Positions 1-8,378 of a stretch of 64,000 bases of DNA are shown here, piece after piece. The notes under the pieces are model-generated. The model saw nothing but the letters and a program-made list of their open reading frames with translations. It was not told the origin of the DNA and searched no databases. Position numbers and translations under genes: made by a program. The first letter of the stretch is position 1; each line of letters opens with the position of its first letter. Source of the stretch: Bradyrhizobium sp. sGM-13 (GTDB lineage Bacteria > Pseudomonadota > Alphaproteobacteria > Rhizobiales > Xanthobacteraceae). Location: contig NZ_JAGWDK010000023.1 of the NCBI RefSeq assembly GCF_018398875.1, forward strand, positions 1 to 64,000, in the 5' to 3' direction.

Positions 1-169
1 GGGCGATCCCGCTACCGGAGGCATCCAAAGCCATGTGAAATGGCGTGGTCCCGAGAACGCGTGCCATCTCCACATCGGCAGGCCGGTGGCCATTTGGCTC
101 ACTGTCCCGGTGCGTCTCGGACGCGGCCCGCAGATTGTTCGACTGATCGCGTATGGTTTGCTTGCTCAT
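1..169 (-). CDS. Partial hypothetical protein running off the left edge
   Basis: An open frame on the minus strand starts with ATG at 169 and stays open to base 1, giving 56 residues that begin MSKQTIRDQSNNLRAAS. The last visible part reads LGTTPFHMALDASGSGIA, which resembles the start of a folded domain; I cannot name the family from so little. The putative Shine-Dalgarno upstream (GTGAGC, reverse strand) is weak. It would be transcribed in the same direction as the regulator at 442-1998 but is separated from it by about 270 bases. Seen: an uninterrupted frame with plausible composition. Inferred: that it is a real gene. Confidence 0.4.
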   Translation of the reverse strand, partial: MSKQTIRDQSNNLRAASETHRDSEPNGHRPADVEMARVLGTTPFHMALDASGSGIA

Positions 170-441
170 CGACTTGTGCTCACGTTGTGGCGCCAGGCGT
201 CAGAACCAATGAAGCGCGACACTGCTGCTTCTGTGCTCCAACAATGACGGCAACCGCCGCCTGACGGAATCGTGCAGCAGGTTTGGTCTGGCAGGTTCGG
301 CGGATAGATTGACCTGTACCTTGGGATAGTATCGGCGGGAGCCGTGCCGTATGGACGTGCCCGACGTTCTACCGGGGGAGTCCCGCCAAGGTCGTTGGCG
401 GGCTTCCTAAATCTCGCTAATCGCCGGACCTGCCTGTCGCA

Positions 442-1998
442 TCAGCGCTCCGCGACCCCGATTAGACGTAGGCCGCGGTAGTGGCGCTCATGCCCGGCGA
501 GGTAGGTGGGATCGTCGGAGAAAACCCGCGCGCGCAGACTATCGATCGTGAGGCGGTAGCCCCCCATCGCCTCGCACCATGAGTCGAGCGACCTTCGTCC
601 CTCCTCGATCCGGCCCGCAAGGGCAAGCGAGGCAGCGAGAAAAGTCGCACAATAGACCAAGCTGGGAGCAAGGTCGGTGGCTCGCACGAAATGCGGAATT
701 GCGAGCTCGTCGCGCCCATGCCAGAAGTCGTATTGGCCTAAGAAATGATGCCACAGGCCGACGCCGCGGTCGCGCGGACTAAGCGCAATCGCATGCTGGA
801 TTGGTGCCCGCATTTCCTCAAGACGGCCCATCAGGAAATGGACATGGCCTGTATAGGCAAGGGCCTCGGCGTCACATGGATCGAGCGACAAGGCCCGACC
901 GAAAGCGATCAGCGCCGCGTCGAAGCGGCGCTGACACTCCCGCACGTAGCCACGGCAAAACCAGGCTCGAGGCCAGTCCGGCGCTCGCGCGACCGCCCGC
1001 GTCGCCAGTTCGTCGGCCTGCCGCAGCTCGTCACGATCCGCAAGATCACGACTTTGCGCAGTGGCCCTTATGTTCTCTGCGACAATCGTGTAGGCCGACC
1101 CCGCCAGAGCCGACGCGTTCGATGGGTCGGCGAGGAGCGCGCGGTCGAACCATCGCCTTGCCTCGGCGAGATCCTGGGGGACCCACAGCTCGCGATTTAG
1201 GGCGCTCCAACCGCGCAAGGCGCTGTGCTGCGCGCCAGCGGTGTGCGACGCCTCTTCGGATGGGCCCTGGGCGGCTTCCCGATCCACTAGTTCCATGATC
1301 ACCGCGCGTGCCAGCCGGCCTGAAATCTCTCCCTCCATCGGGCTGAGGCCGATGTGCCGGTGCTGGAACCGATCCGCCCAGATGGTCGCTCCGGTGGCGG
1401 CATCATCGATCATGGCAATGACCTGGACCCCGCCCTCCACTGACCGGATGGACGTGCGCAGGACATAGCGGGCGTCGCCTCCGCCGATGACCACCGCATC
1501 GGGCACGCGCGAGAGCTGCACCATGAGATGCCGCCTGACCTCGACTCCAAGCGATTGAGACTGCTCGTCGTCGAGCAGGCTTTGGACGGGTGGTATCAGA
1601 ATGGAAATGCCTCGGGACTCTAGCTGTCTGCCGACGTGAACCGTCGATCCGCTGGGCACACTGCTCCCCTCGGCCTGCGCGACCGCGACGGGCATGACGA
1701 AGCGATAACCGCGACCATGCTCGGTTCGAATGTAGTTGTCGGCCTCCCTCCCGTCGCGGAGCACGCGGCGAAGGGCCGCCATGTGCACGGTGAGGTTATT
1801 CTCCGCGACGACCCGGTCACCCCAACCTGCGTGCAGCAGATCGTCCTTGGTGACGAGTTCGCCCGCTCGCCTCAGCATGAGCAACAGGAGTTCCGTTGCC
1901 CGGGTGTTGAGCGGCACCAATTCGCCTTGCTTTTCCAGGCGGCGGCTTAGAGCGTGAAACGCGAAAGGCCCAAAGGCGAAGCTGGAGGGTGCCTCCAT
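442..1998 (-). CDS. Winged-helix (OmpR/CadC-type) transcriptional regulator with TolB-N-like and TPR domains
   Basis: This 518-residue protein probably senses a cytoplasmic signal and controls transcription. Residues about 8-105 form an OmpR/PhoB-type winged helix (Trans_reg_C), with the recognition segment near NLTVHMAALRRVLRDG and the closing wing HGRGYRFV. Residues about 130-245 resemble the TolB-N-like domain common in CadC/adenylate-cyclase-type regulators (ISILIPPVQSL, YVLRTSIRS, DAATGATIWADRFQ). The rest is a TPR array, including FDRALLADPSNASALAGSAY and FGRALSLDPCDAEALAYTGH. There is no receiver domain and no obvious membrane helix, so it is unlike membrane-bound CadC. It is divergent from the GNAT gene at 2110, which is a candidate target. 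The family is clear; the ligand and regulon are unknown. Confidence 0.85.
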   Translation of the reverse strand: MEAPSSFAFGPFAFHALSRRLEKQGELVPLNTRATELLLLMLRRAGELVTKDDLLHAGWGDRVVAENNLTVHMAALRRVLRDGREADNYIRTEHGRGYRFVMPVAVAQAEGSSVPSGSTVHVGRQLESRGISILIPPVQSLLDDEQSQSLGVEVRRHLMVQLSRVPDAVVIGGGDARYVLRTSIRSVEGGVQVIAMIDDAATGATIWADRFQHRHIGLSPMEGEISGRLARAVIMELVDREAAQGPSEEASHTAGAQHSALRGWSALNRELWVPQDLAEARRWFDRALLADPSNASALAGSAYTIVAENIRATAQSRDLADRDELRQADELATRAVARAPDWPRAWFCRGYVRECQRRFDAALIAFGRALSLDPCDAEALAYTGHVHFLMGRLEEMRAPIQHAIALSPRDRGVGLWHHFLGQYDFWHGRDELAIPHFVRATDLAPSLVYCATFLAASLALAGRIEEGRRSLDSWCEAMGGYRLTIDSLRARVFSDDPTYLAGHERHYRGLRLIGVAER

Positions 1999-2109
1999 GA
2001 ATACCGAACTGATTAGCAGATTTTAGGAATCTATAGCAATGCATCGCGGCTGCATCAACGGAAATCGGCGCCGGTGAGCTCGAACCCATCCCGAGACGGA
2101 GAGTGTAAG

Positions 2110-2631
2110 ATGCGAATGATCGAAAATGATGTGCGGATCAGGTCCATGGTGCGTCAGGATATGCCCGAGCTGCTGCGGCTGATGGAGGGCATCGTCAAGT
2201 TCGAGCGCGGCACAGACTTCCGACTCACTGAGGCCGAACTGCTGCATCGCGGCTTCGGCGAACGTCCTGAATTCGGCGCCTTCGTCGCCGACCGTGGCGA
2301 CAGCATGCTCGCCGGCATGGCCGTGCACTACGAGATTCCTCTCATGCACACGCTGCGGCCGCTGCTCATGATGAAGTGGCTTTTCGTGGACCCGGATGTG
2401 CGCGGCCGCGGGATCGGCCGACGACTAATGGGGCGCATGGCCCGCCATGCGATGGATACAGGGCACGAAAGGTTCTGCTGGTTCGTGCTGAAGGATAACG
2501 CACCAGCCCAGGCTTTCTACAGGGGCGTCGACGCGACCCCCGATCCGGACTGGGATCGCTGGCAATTGGGAGCGGAGGCGATCGCCCACTTGGCCGCCGA
2601 TGGCGAGGGCGTGAACTCATCAACGCTATGA
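2110..2631 (+). CDS. GNAT-family N-acetyltransferase
   Basis: This 173-residue protein has one GNAT fold and would transfer an acetyl group from acetyl-CoA to an amine of an unknown small molecule or protein. The acetyl-CoA-binding motif is visible in WLFVDPDVRGRGIGRRLMG (about residues 96-114), and the C-terminal strand and helix in WFVLKDNAPAQAFYRG. The frame is open from a GTG at 2074, but ATG 2110 is preceded by GGAGAG at a good distance and gives a family-typical start (MRMIENDVRIRSM), so I chose it. It is divergent from the winged-helix regulator, with about 110 bases between the starts, suggesting shared control. Substrate not predictable. Confidence 0.85.
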   Translation: MRMIENDVRIRSMVRQDMPELLRLMEGIVKFERGTDFRLTEAELLHRGFGERPEFGAFVADRGDSMLAGMAVHYEIPLMHTLRPLLMMKWLFVDPDVRGRGIGRRLMGRMARHAMDTGHERFCWFVLKDNAPAQAFYRGVDATPDPDWDRWQLGAEAIAHLAADGEGVNSSTL

Positions 2632-2887
2632 GTACGCGCTCTAAGTTCAGCCCCTGACCCAACAAGCGGTCAGTAGTCCCAGAAGACCGGTACCCAACGA
2701 AAAACGTCGCCGTCGACCGCCACCCGGCCGACGGACGTATTCTTCTGGACCGGCGATCTCGCAACTGCCGAAGAGCTCGCAGATCGACTAAATTAGTGGC
2801 ACACGCCCAATCCCACTCCTTGGGTCCCTATCTCCACGTCGGACACGCCTACAAAGCCACGTTGGACATCCGCCGCGGCAAGGTGGG

Positions 2888-3514
2888 GTGGAAACGCTTC
2901 AGGAGTGCCTGAAGCACTGCCCGCGCTCGGCGCTCAACGACATTGCTGCACAGTCCCGCTCGCCGCGCGTTCGAGATCTCGCCTGTGGGCTTGGCATCGG
3001 CCATGATGACGTGGTCATCCGTCACATCGGCGCGTCGCTGCGGGAAGGGTTGCGTCGGCCGGCTGAGATCAACCAGCTCTTCGTCGATCACATGATGCTC
3101 GCGCTCACCGCACACGTCGCGCAGACCTATGGCAAAATGCGGCGCATCACCGAATTGCCCCGCGGCGGTCTTGCGCCGTGGCAGGCGAGGCAGGCCTGTA
3201 CAAGGCTCGAGTCCAACCTCAGCGGAAAGCTCTCATTGCAACAGATCGCGGCCGAGTTTGGCCTCTCGGTCAGCCATTTTTTCGCGAGCATTTCGCATCT
3301 CCACCGGCCTGCCGCCGCACCAATGGCTGCTTCGTCAGCGGGTGATGGCGGCCAAGCAGATGATGACCATCCGCGATCTGCCGTTGTCCGAGATTGCGAT
3401 GTCTGTCGGGTTTGCCATCAGAGCCACTTTACGCGGGTGTTTACCTCCGTGATCGGCGTCAGCCCGGGAGCGTGGCGTCGCGAAATGCTGGGCGCACCGG
3501 AAAGCGAAACGTGA
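2888..3514 (+). pseudogene. AraC-family regulator with two compensating frameshifts
   Basis: The frame reads as the C-terminal part of an AraC-type regulator. The conserved first helix-turn-helix begins normally (LSLQQIAAEFGLSVSHF) and then leaves frame at a run of six T at 3277-3282. In the +1 frame the expected sequence continues (SRAFRISTGLPPHQWLLRQ, then LPLSEIAMSVGFA) to 3416. There one base appears to be missing, and the original frame resumes as QSHFTRVFTSVIGVSPGAWRREM. As written, about 45 residues spanning both helix-turn-helix units are replaced by unrelated sequence, so DNA binding should be lost. The annotated start is GTG; I see no convincing full ligand-binding N-terminus upstream, so it may also be 5'-truncated. 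Either a decaying gene or two sequencing errors. Confidence 0.8.
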
Positions 3515-4113
3515 TCGGAGCCACTGAAGCGGCCTCGTTCGCTCAGCGACGGCTTGTCTGCGAGATAGTCTAGGCGGCGCGGCGGGCCGCAAACATCTCG
3601 TCCAGCGGATGACCGATGCCTTCGGCCAGTGAAGACGGGCTCGTCGCACGCATCGTTTGCTTCAACACCGGTGATCACGATCGTTCCCTGGCAAAGCTGG
3701 CACGTGCCTTTGGCGGAAGGCCGGCTACCCACTTCATAGCGGCGACAATGGATGCCGGGCTGGCAGGGCCGCGCGGGAACTTGGACAGGACGGGACCTCG
3801 GGTTCGAATGTTGGTGCACGGTTCTGGCCCAGGACGGCATGGGGCGTCTTTCCCGAATCCCCCATGCCTTGTCCGATTCTGCGACAAAGCTTGCCGATGG
3901 CACCTTCCCCGATGGGTTGCCGTCACGTTGCGGATAATTGCCTGGTGAGGATGATTCGACGCTTGGTAATTTTACCACTCGCGTGAAAAGAATGCCCATA
4001 AGCTATTGATAAAACGAACATCTTACTGATGCCGCAATTCGGCAACATTGTGATATGAATGCATCAGTCCGCAATTGGCGGGCCATAGCCTTTCAGCTCA
4101 CCGAATTGCCGGA
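3515..4113. other. No supported gene (about 600 bases)
   Basis: Open frames exist on both strands, but none has recognisable domains or a good ribosome-binding site. A short minus-strand frame ending at the stop at 3570-3572 (C-terminal MFAARRAA) might be the tail of a lost gene. The last 150 bases are more AT-rich and should hold the ntrY promoter; I cannot place -35 and -10 boxes with confidence. Confidence 0.5.
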
Positions 4114-6459
4114 ATGACCACCGCAGAGACTAGCTCGGCACCATCATTCGATCCATCGCTTACCGAATCCGGAGGAGGGATCCTGCGGAAGTGGGTGGCG
4201 CCGTTTGCGGTCGCCGTTGCGCTGCTGTCGGCATTTCTGACCTTCATCGTCCTGGCCGGTCTGACGCCGATCGAGCCGACGCGCCAGGTTGTCTATTCGT
4301 TCCTGCTGATCAATGCAGCGACCACACTTCTGCTGGTCGCAATCATCGCCCGCGAAGTCTGGCTGGTGATCCAGGCGCGGCGGCGCGGCCGGGCCGCGGC
4401 ACGGCTGCACGTTCAGATCGTCAGCCTGTTCTCCATCATCGCCGTGCTGCCGGCCGTACTCGTCGCGATCGTCGCCAACGTGACCATCGACCGCGGCCTC
4501 GACCGGCTGTTCTCGGGTCCGACACGCGAGGTCATAGAGAACTCGCTGACCGTTGCCCGTGCCTACATGCAGGAGCACGCAAGGCTTATCCGTGGCGACA
4601 TCCTGGGTATGACGGAAGATATTGCCCGTGCGCGGCCATTGTATGATCAGGACCGGCGGTCGTTTCAGGAACTGCTGACCGCGAATGCGGCCGCGCGAAA
4701 CCTGCCGGCCGCGATGCTGGTTGACAAGAATGGCAACATCCTGGTCACGGCGAAGACCGGAATCCAGCAGGAATTCACGACACCGCCGCAGGATTTTCTC
4801 AGCAACGTCAATGAAGATGAGCCGCCGATCGCGGTCTTTCCCGAAGCCAACTATGTGGCCGCGGTGATCCGGTTACGCGCCTTTGACGATACTTTCCTCT
4901 ACGTGGCACGCCTGCTCGATCCGCGTGTGATCAGCCAGCTCAAGCAGACCGAGGCCAGCGTCGCCGAATATGCCCAGATCGAAGCCCGCCGACTCGGCAT
5001 TCAGGTCGCCTTCGCGCTGATGTTTGCGGTGATTGCGCTGACCATTCTGATGGCGTCGGTGCTGATCGGGCTGAATTTCGCCAACTGGCTGGTGGCGCCG
5101 ATCCGCAATCTAATGAGCGCGGCCAACATCGTTTCGACCGGCGATCTGCACGTCCAGGTGCCGGTCCATAAATCTGAGGGTGATCTCGCCCAACTCGGCG
5201 AGACCTTCAACAAGATGACGGCCGAATTGCGCACCCAGCGCGACGAGTTGGTCAGCGCCTCGGAGCTGATCGACAGCCGACGCCGCTTCATCGAGGCAGT
5301 GCTGTCGTCGGCCAGCGCCGGTATCATCGGCGTCGACGCTTCGGGCAGCGTCGGCATCCTCAATCGCTCGGCCGAGAAACTGATCGGCCATGCGGAATCG
5401 GAGACCTTGGACCATCCGCTGTCGGACGTGCTGCCCGAGCTCGACGACATGATGAAGACCGCGCGTGAGGGGACGCAGCGCCTGGTGCAAGGCCAGATCA
5501 CGATCACCCGCGACGGCCACGAGCGCAACCTGTCGGTCCGCGTCAGCGCCGAGCAGACCAGCCACTCGCGCGACAGCTACATCATCACGCTCGATGACAT
5601 CACGGAGCTCGTCTCCGCGCAACGTACCTCGGCATGGGGCGACGTGGCGCGCCGCATCGCCCATGAGATCAAGAATCCGCTGACGCCGATCCAGCTTTCG
5701 GCCGAACGCATCCGCCGCAAATTCGGCAAGGTCATCATCGAAGACAAGAACATCTTCGAACAATGTACCGAAACCATCGTGCGACAGGTCGACGACATCA
5801 GGCGGATGGTTGATGAATTCTCCCGCTTCGCGCGGATGCCAAAGCCGGTCATGGAGGGCGAGGACGTCGCCGATACCGTGCGGCAGGCAGTATTCCTGAT
5901 GAAGGTCGGACATCCCGATCTCGATATCGAGGCCGATATCAAGCAGGATCCGATGCGCGCGCAGTTCGACCGCCGGCTGATCTCGCAGGCGCTGACCAAC
6001 ATCATCAAGAACGCGACGGAGGCGATCGAGCAGGTGCCGCCGGAAGAACTCGGCAAGGGACGCATCGACGTCATCGCCGCGCGCGAAAACGACGACATCG
6101 TGATCGACGTGATCGACAACGGTATCGGCCTGCCGAAAGTAAGCCGCGCGCGGTTGCTGGAGCCCTATGTGACGACGCGCCAGAAGGGCACCGGTCTCGG
6201 GCTCGCCATCGTCGGCCGCGTGCTGGAAGACCATGGCGGCCGTATCGAGCTCAAGGACGCCTCCGATTTCCGCCCCGAACAGCGCGGCGCCTGGATGCGG
6301 CTGCGGTTCGCCGTATCCGGCCATGCGCCGAAGCAACCGGCTCCAGAGGCAAAACCACAGATTGACGAAACCAATGAGGCGGCATCCGCGACCAATGATG
6401 AACAAAAACCGAAGCCGCAACGGGCAACTGACAAGGCAGGTGTAACCCATGGCCAGTGA
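4114..6459 (+). CDS. ntrY: Nitrogen regulation sensor histidine kinase NtrY
   Basis: NtrY is the membrane-bound kinase of the NtrY-NtrX two-component system, linked in alphaproteobacteria to nitrogen and redox or low-oxygen control. The 781-residue protein has N-terminal membrane helices (WVAPFAVAVALLSAFLTFIV and two more), a periplasmic sensor segment, a further helix near residue 300, a HAMP linker (NWLVAPIRNLMSAANIVSTG), a PAS domain (SAGIIGVDASGSVGILNRS), then HisKA and HATPase domains. The phosphoacceptor is His517 in RIAHEIKNPLTP; the ATP site shows NIIKNATEAI, DNGIGL and GTGLGLAI. The frame is open from a TTG at 4075, but ATG 4114 gives the usual family start (MTTAETSSAP). It overlaps ntrX by 11 bases, so the two are co-translated. 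Confidence 0.96.
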   Translation: MTTAETSSAPSFDPSLTESGGGILRKWVAPFAVAVALLSAFLTFIVLAGLTPIEPTRQVVYSFLLINAATTLLLVAIIAREVWLVIQARRRGRAAARLHVQIVSLFSIIAVLPAVLVAIVANVTIDRGLDRLFSGPTREVIENSLTVARAYMQEHARLIRGDILGMTEDIARARPLYDQDRRSFQELLTANAAARNLPAAMLVDKNGNILVTAKTGIQQEFTTPPQDFLSNVNEDEPPIAVFPEANYVAAVIRLRAFDDTFLYVARLLDPRVISQLKQTEASVAEYAQIEARRLGIQVAFALMFAVIALTILMASVLIGLNFANWLVAPIRNLMSAANIVSTGDLHVQVPVHKSEGDLAQLGETFNKMTAELRTQRDELVSASELIDSRRRFIEAVLSSASAGIIGVDASGSVGILNRSAEKLIGHAESETLDHPLSDVLPELDDMMKTAREGTQRLVQGQITITRDGHERNLSVRVSAEQTSHSRDSYIITLDDITELVSAQRTSAWGDVARRIAHEIKNPLTPIQLSAERIRRKFGKVIIEDKNIFEQCTETIVRQVDDIRRMVDEFSRFARMPKPVMEGEDVADTVRQAVFLMKVGHPDLDIEADIKQDPMRAQFDRRLISQALTNIIKNATEAIEQVPPEELGKGRIDVIAARENDDIVIDVIDNGIGLPKVSRARLLEPYVTTRQKGTGLGLAIVGRVLEDHGGRIELKDASDFRPEQRGAWMRLRFAVSGHAPKQPAPEAKPQIDETNEAASATNDEQKPKPQRATDKAGVTHGQ

Positions 6460-7819
6460 CATTCTGATTGTCGACGACGAAGCCGATATTCGTGACCTCG
6501 TTGCGGGCATCCTCGAAGACGAAGGCTTCAATACCCGTACAGCGCGCGACAGCGATTCGGCGTTGGCCGAGGTCGCCAACCGCCGCCCGCATCTGGTGTT
6601 TCTCGATATCTGGCTGCAGGGCTCCAAGCTCGACGGCCTGCAACTGCTCGAGCAAATCAAGAAGGAGCACGCCGACGTTCCGGTGGTGATGATCTCAGGC
6701 CACGGCAACATCGAGACGGCGGTGGCGGCGATCAAGCGGGGCGCCTATGACTTCATCGAAAAGCCGTTCAAGTCCGACCGGCTGATCCTTGTGGCGACGC
6801 GGGCGCTGGAGACCTCGCGCCTCAAGCGCGAAGTGAAGGAACTCAAGCAACTGGCTCCCACCGCGAGCGTTCTCACCGGACGCTCCGCCTGCATGAACCA
6901 GTTACGCCAGACCATCGACCGCGCGGCCAAGGCCAACAGCCGTATCCTGATCGTCGGCCCCTCCGGTTCGGGCAAAGAACTGGCGGCGCGCACGCTGCAC
7001 AACGCATCGAGCCGTGCAGAAGGCCCGTTCGTCGTCATCAACGCCGCGGCGATCACCCCGGAGCGGATGGAAGTCGAGCTCTTCGGCATCGAGCAGACGA
7101 ACGGCGAGCAACCGCGCAAGCCTGGCGCGTTGGAAGAGGCGCACGGCGGCACGCTGTTCATCGACGAAATCGCCGACATGCCGCGCGAAACCCAGAACAA
7201 GATCCTGCGCGTGCTGGTCGATCAGACCTTTCAACGCTCGGGAGGCGCTGCCAAGATTCATGTCGATGTCCGAATCATCTCCTCGACCGCGCGCAATCTG
7301 GAGGAGGAGATCGCGGAAGGGCGATTCCGGGAGGATCTCTACCATCGATTGTCAGTGGTGCCGATCCGTGTTCCCCCGCTGTCGGAACGCCGCGAGGATA
7401 TCCCCGAACTGATCGATTATTTCATGGACCAGATATCGGCGGCGACGGGCTTGCCGAAGCGGCAGATCGGCCAGGATGCAATGGCGGTATTGCAGTCCCA
7501 CGTCTGGCCCGGCAACGTCCGCCAGCTCCGGAACAACGTCGAGCGCGTCATGATTCTGGCCGGCGGCGGCCCCGAAGCGATCATCACAGCCGATATGCTG
7601 CCTCAGGACGTCGGCTCGATGGTACCGGCGATGCCGACCAGCAACAATGGCGAGCACATCATGGGTTTGCCGCTGCGCGAGGCGCGGGAAGTGTTCGAGC
7701 GTGACTACCTGATCGCGCAGATCAGCCGTTTCTCGGGCAATATTTCGCGTACGGCCGAATTCGTCGGCATGGAGCGTTCAGCGCTCCACCGCAAGCTCAA
7801 GGCACTGGGTGTTGGCTAG
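6449..7819 (+). CDS. ntrX: Nitrogen assimilation response regulator NtrX
   Basis: NtrX is the DNA-binding partner of NtrY. The 456 residues comprise a receiver domain (phosphoacceptor Asp53 in VFLDIWLQG, conserved Lys in IEKPFKSDR), an AAA+ domain of the sigma-54-activator type (Walker A GPSGSGKELAART, Walker B GTLFIDEIADM, arginine-finger region RFREDLYHRL) and a C-terminal Fis-type helix-turn-helix (GNISRTAEFVGMERSALHRKL). The GAFTGA loop that contacts sigma-54 is absent: after ELFG the sequence runs IEQTNGEQPRKPGALEEA straight to Walker B. It probably does not act as a classical sigma-54 activator. The start ATG lies inside the end of ntrY. The next gene is hfq, 299 bases downstream. Confidence 0.96.
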   Translation: MASDILIVDDEADIRDLVAGILEDEGFNTRTARDSDSALAEVANRRPHLVFLDIWLQGSKLDGLQLLEQIKKEHADVPVVMISGHGNIETAVAAIKRGAYDFIEKPFKSDRLILVATRALETSRLKREVKELKQLAPTASVLTGRSACMNQLRQTIDRAAKANSRILIVGPSGSGKELAARTLHNASSRAEGPFVVINAAAITPERMEVELFGIEQTNGEQPRKPGALEEAHGGTLFIDEIADMPRETQNKILRVLVDQTFQRSGGAAKIHVDVRIISSTARNLEEEIAEGRFREDLYHRLSVVPIRVPPLSERREDIPELIDYFMDQISAATGLPKRQIGQDAMAVLQSHVWPGNVRQLRNNVERVMILAGGGPEAIITADMLPQDVGSMVPAMPTSNNGEHIMGLPLREAREVFERDYLIAQISRFSGNISRTAEFVGMERSALHRKLKALGVG

Positions 7820-8118
7820 GCTGATTGAAGCGCGTATGCGATACGGATCGAACGCACCCCCAACCCAATGGCATCTCTCCGATCCATGCATCTGCTTGGG
7901 AATATTTATCTCTTTCCGGACACTTGCGGAGAATGGCCACTGGGTTCCGCGCCGGTGGCGCCCGAACCGGCTTGCCTAATAACCGCGCGTACCCTCTAAT
8001 CGTGCTGTCGAGCCGACCGGAGGGGGATCTCAGGGTAGGCCGGCAGGTCGGGGCAGGTTCCGTGAGAGAGCAACAACCGGCTTAATAAAAAGAAGCACAA
8101 GACGGCGGGACAAAAACA
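7820..8118. other. ntrX-hfq intergenic region
   Basis: No gene is supported. An 86-codon frame at 7825-8085 has no domain and odd composition. The stretch probably carries the hfq promoter and 5' leader; no clear promoter boxes or terminator hairpin could be placed. Confidence 0.4.
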
Positions 8119-8367
8119 ATGGCGGCAGACCGCGCACAAAATCTACAAGACACCTTCCTAAATCACGTTCGTAAAACAAAAACGCCATTGACGATCTTTC
8201 TGGTCAACGGAGTAAAGCTGCAGGGGATAGTCACCTGGTTCGACAATTTCTGCTTGCTGCTTCGGCGCGACGGCCACTCGCAGCTAGTCTACAAGCATGC
8301 GATCTCGACCATCATGCCCGGCGCTCCGATCCAGTTGTTCGAGGGCGGTGAGGATGCTCCGGCTTGA
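8119..8367 (+). CDS. hfq: RNA chaperone Hfq
   Basis: Hfq forms a cytoplasmic hexameric ring that pairs small RNAs with target mRNAs. The 82-residue protein shows both Sm motifs: Sm1 in TIFLVNGVKLQGIVTWFDNF and Sm2 in LVYKHAISTIMP, with the proximal-face YKHA residues. It begins MAADRAQNLQDTFLNHVRK and has the short C-terminus typical of alphaproteobacteria. In rhizobia Hfq is needed for proper nitrogen-fixation regulation, which fits its place behind ntrYX. The hflX start follows 11 bases after the stop, so the two are probably cotranscribed, as in many proteobacteria. Confidence 0.98.
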   Translation: MAADRAQNLQDTFLNHVRKTKTPLTIFLVNGVKLQGIVTWFDNFCLLLRRDGHSQLVYKHAISTIMPGAPIQLFEGGEDAPA

Positions 8368-8378
8368 GAGTGAACTGA

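Noticed and set aside
3694..3711. Possible sigma-54 promoter CTGGCACG near 3700
   Set aside because: The -12 element reads TTTG instead of TTGC, and no gene start follows at a suitable distance.
5110..6735. 541-codon minus-strand open frame opposite ntrY/ntrX
   Set aside because: Shadow of the kinase and regulator genes; no domain and no ribosome-binding site.
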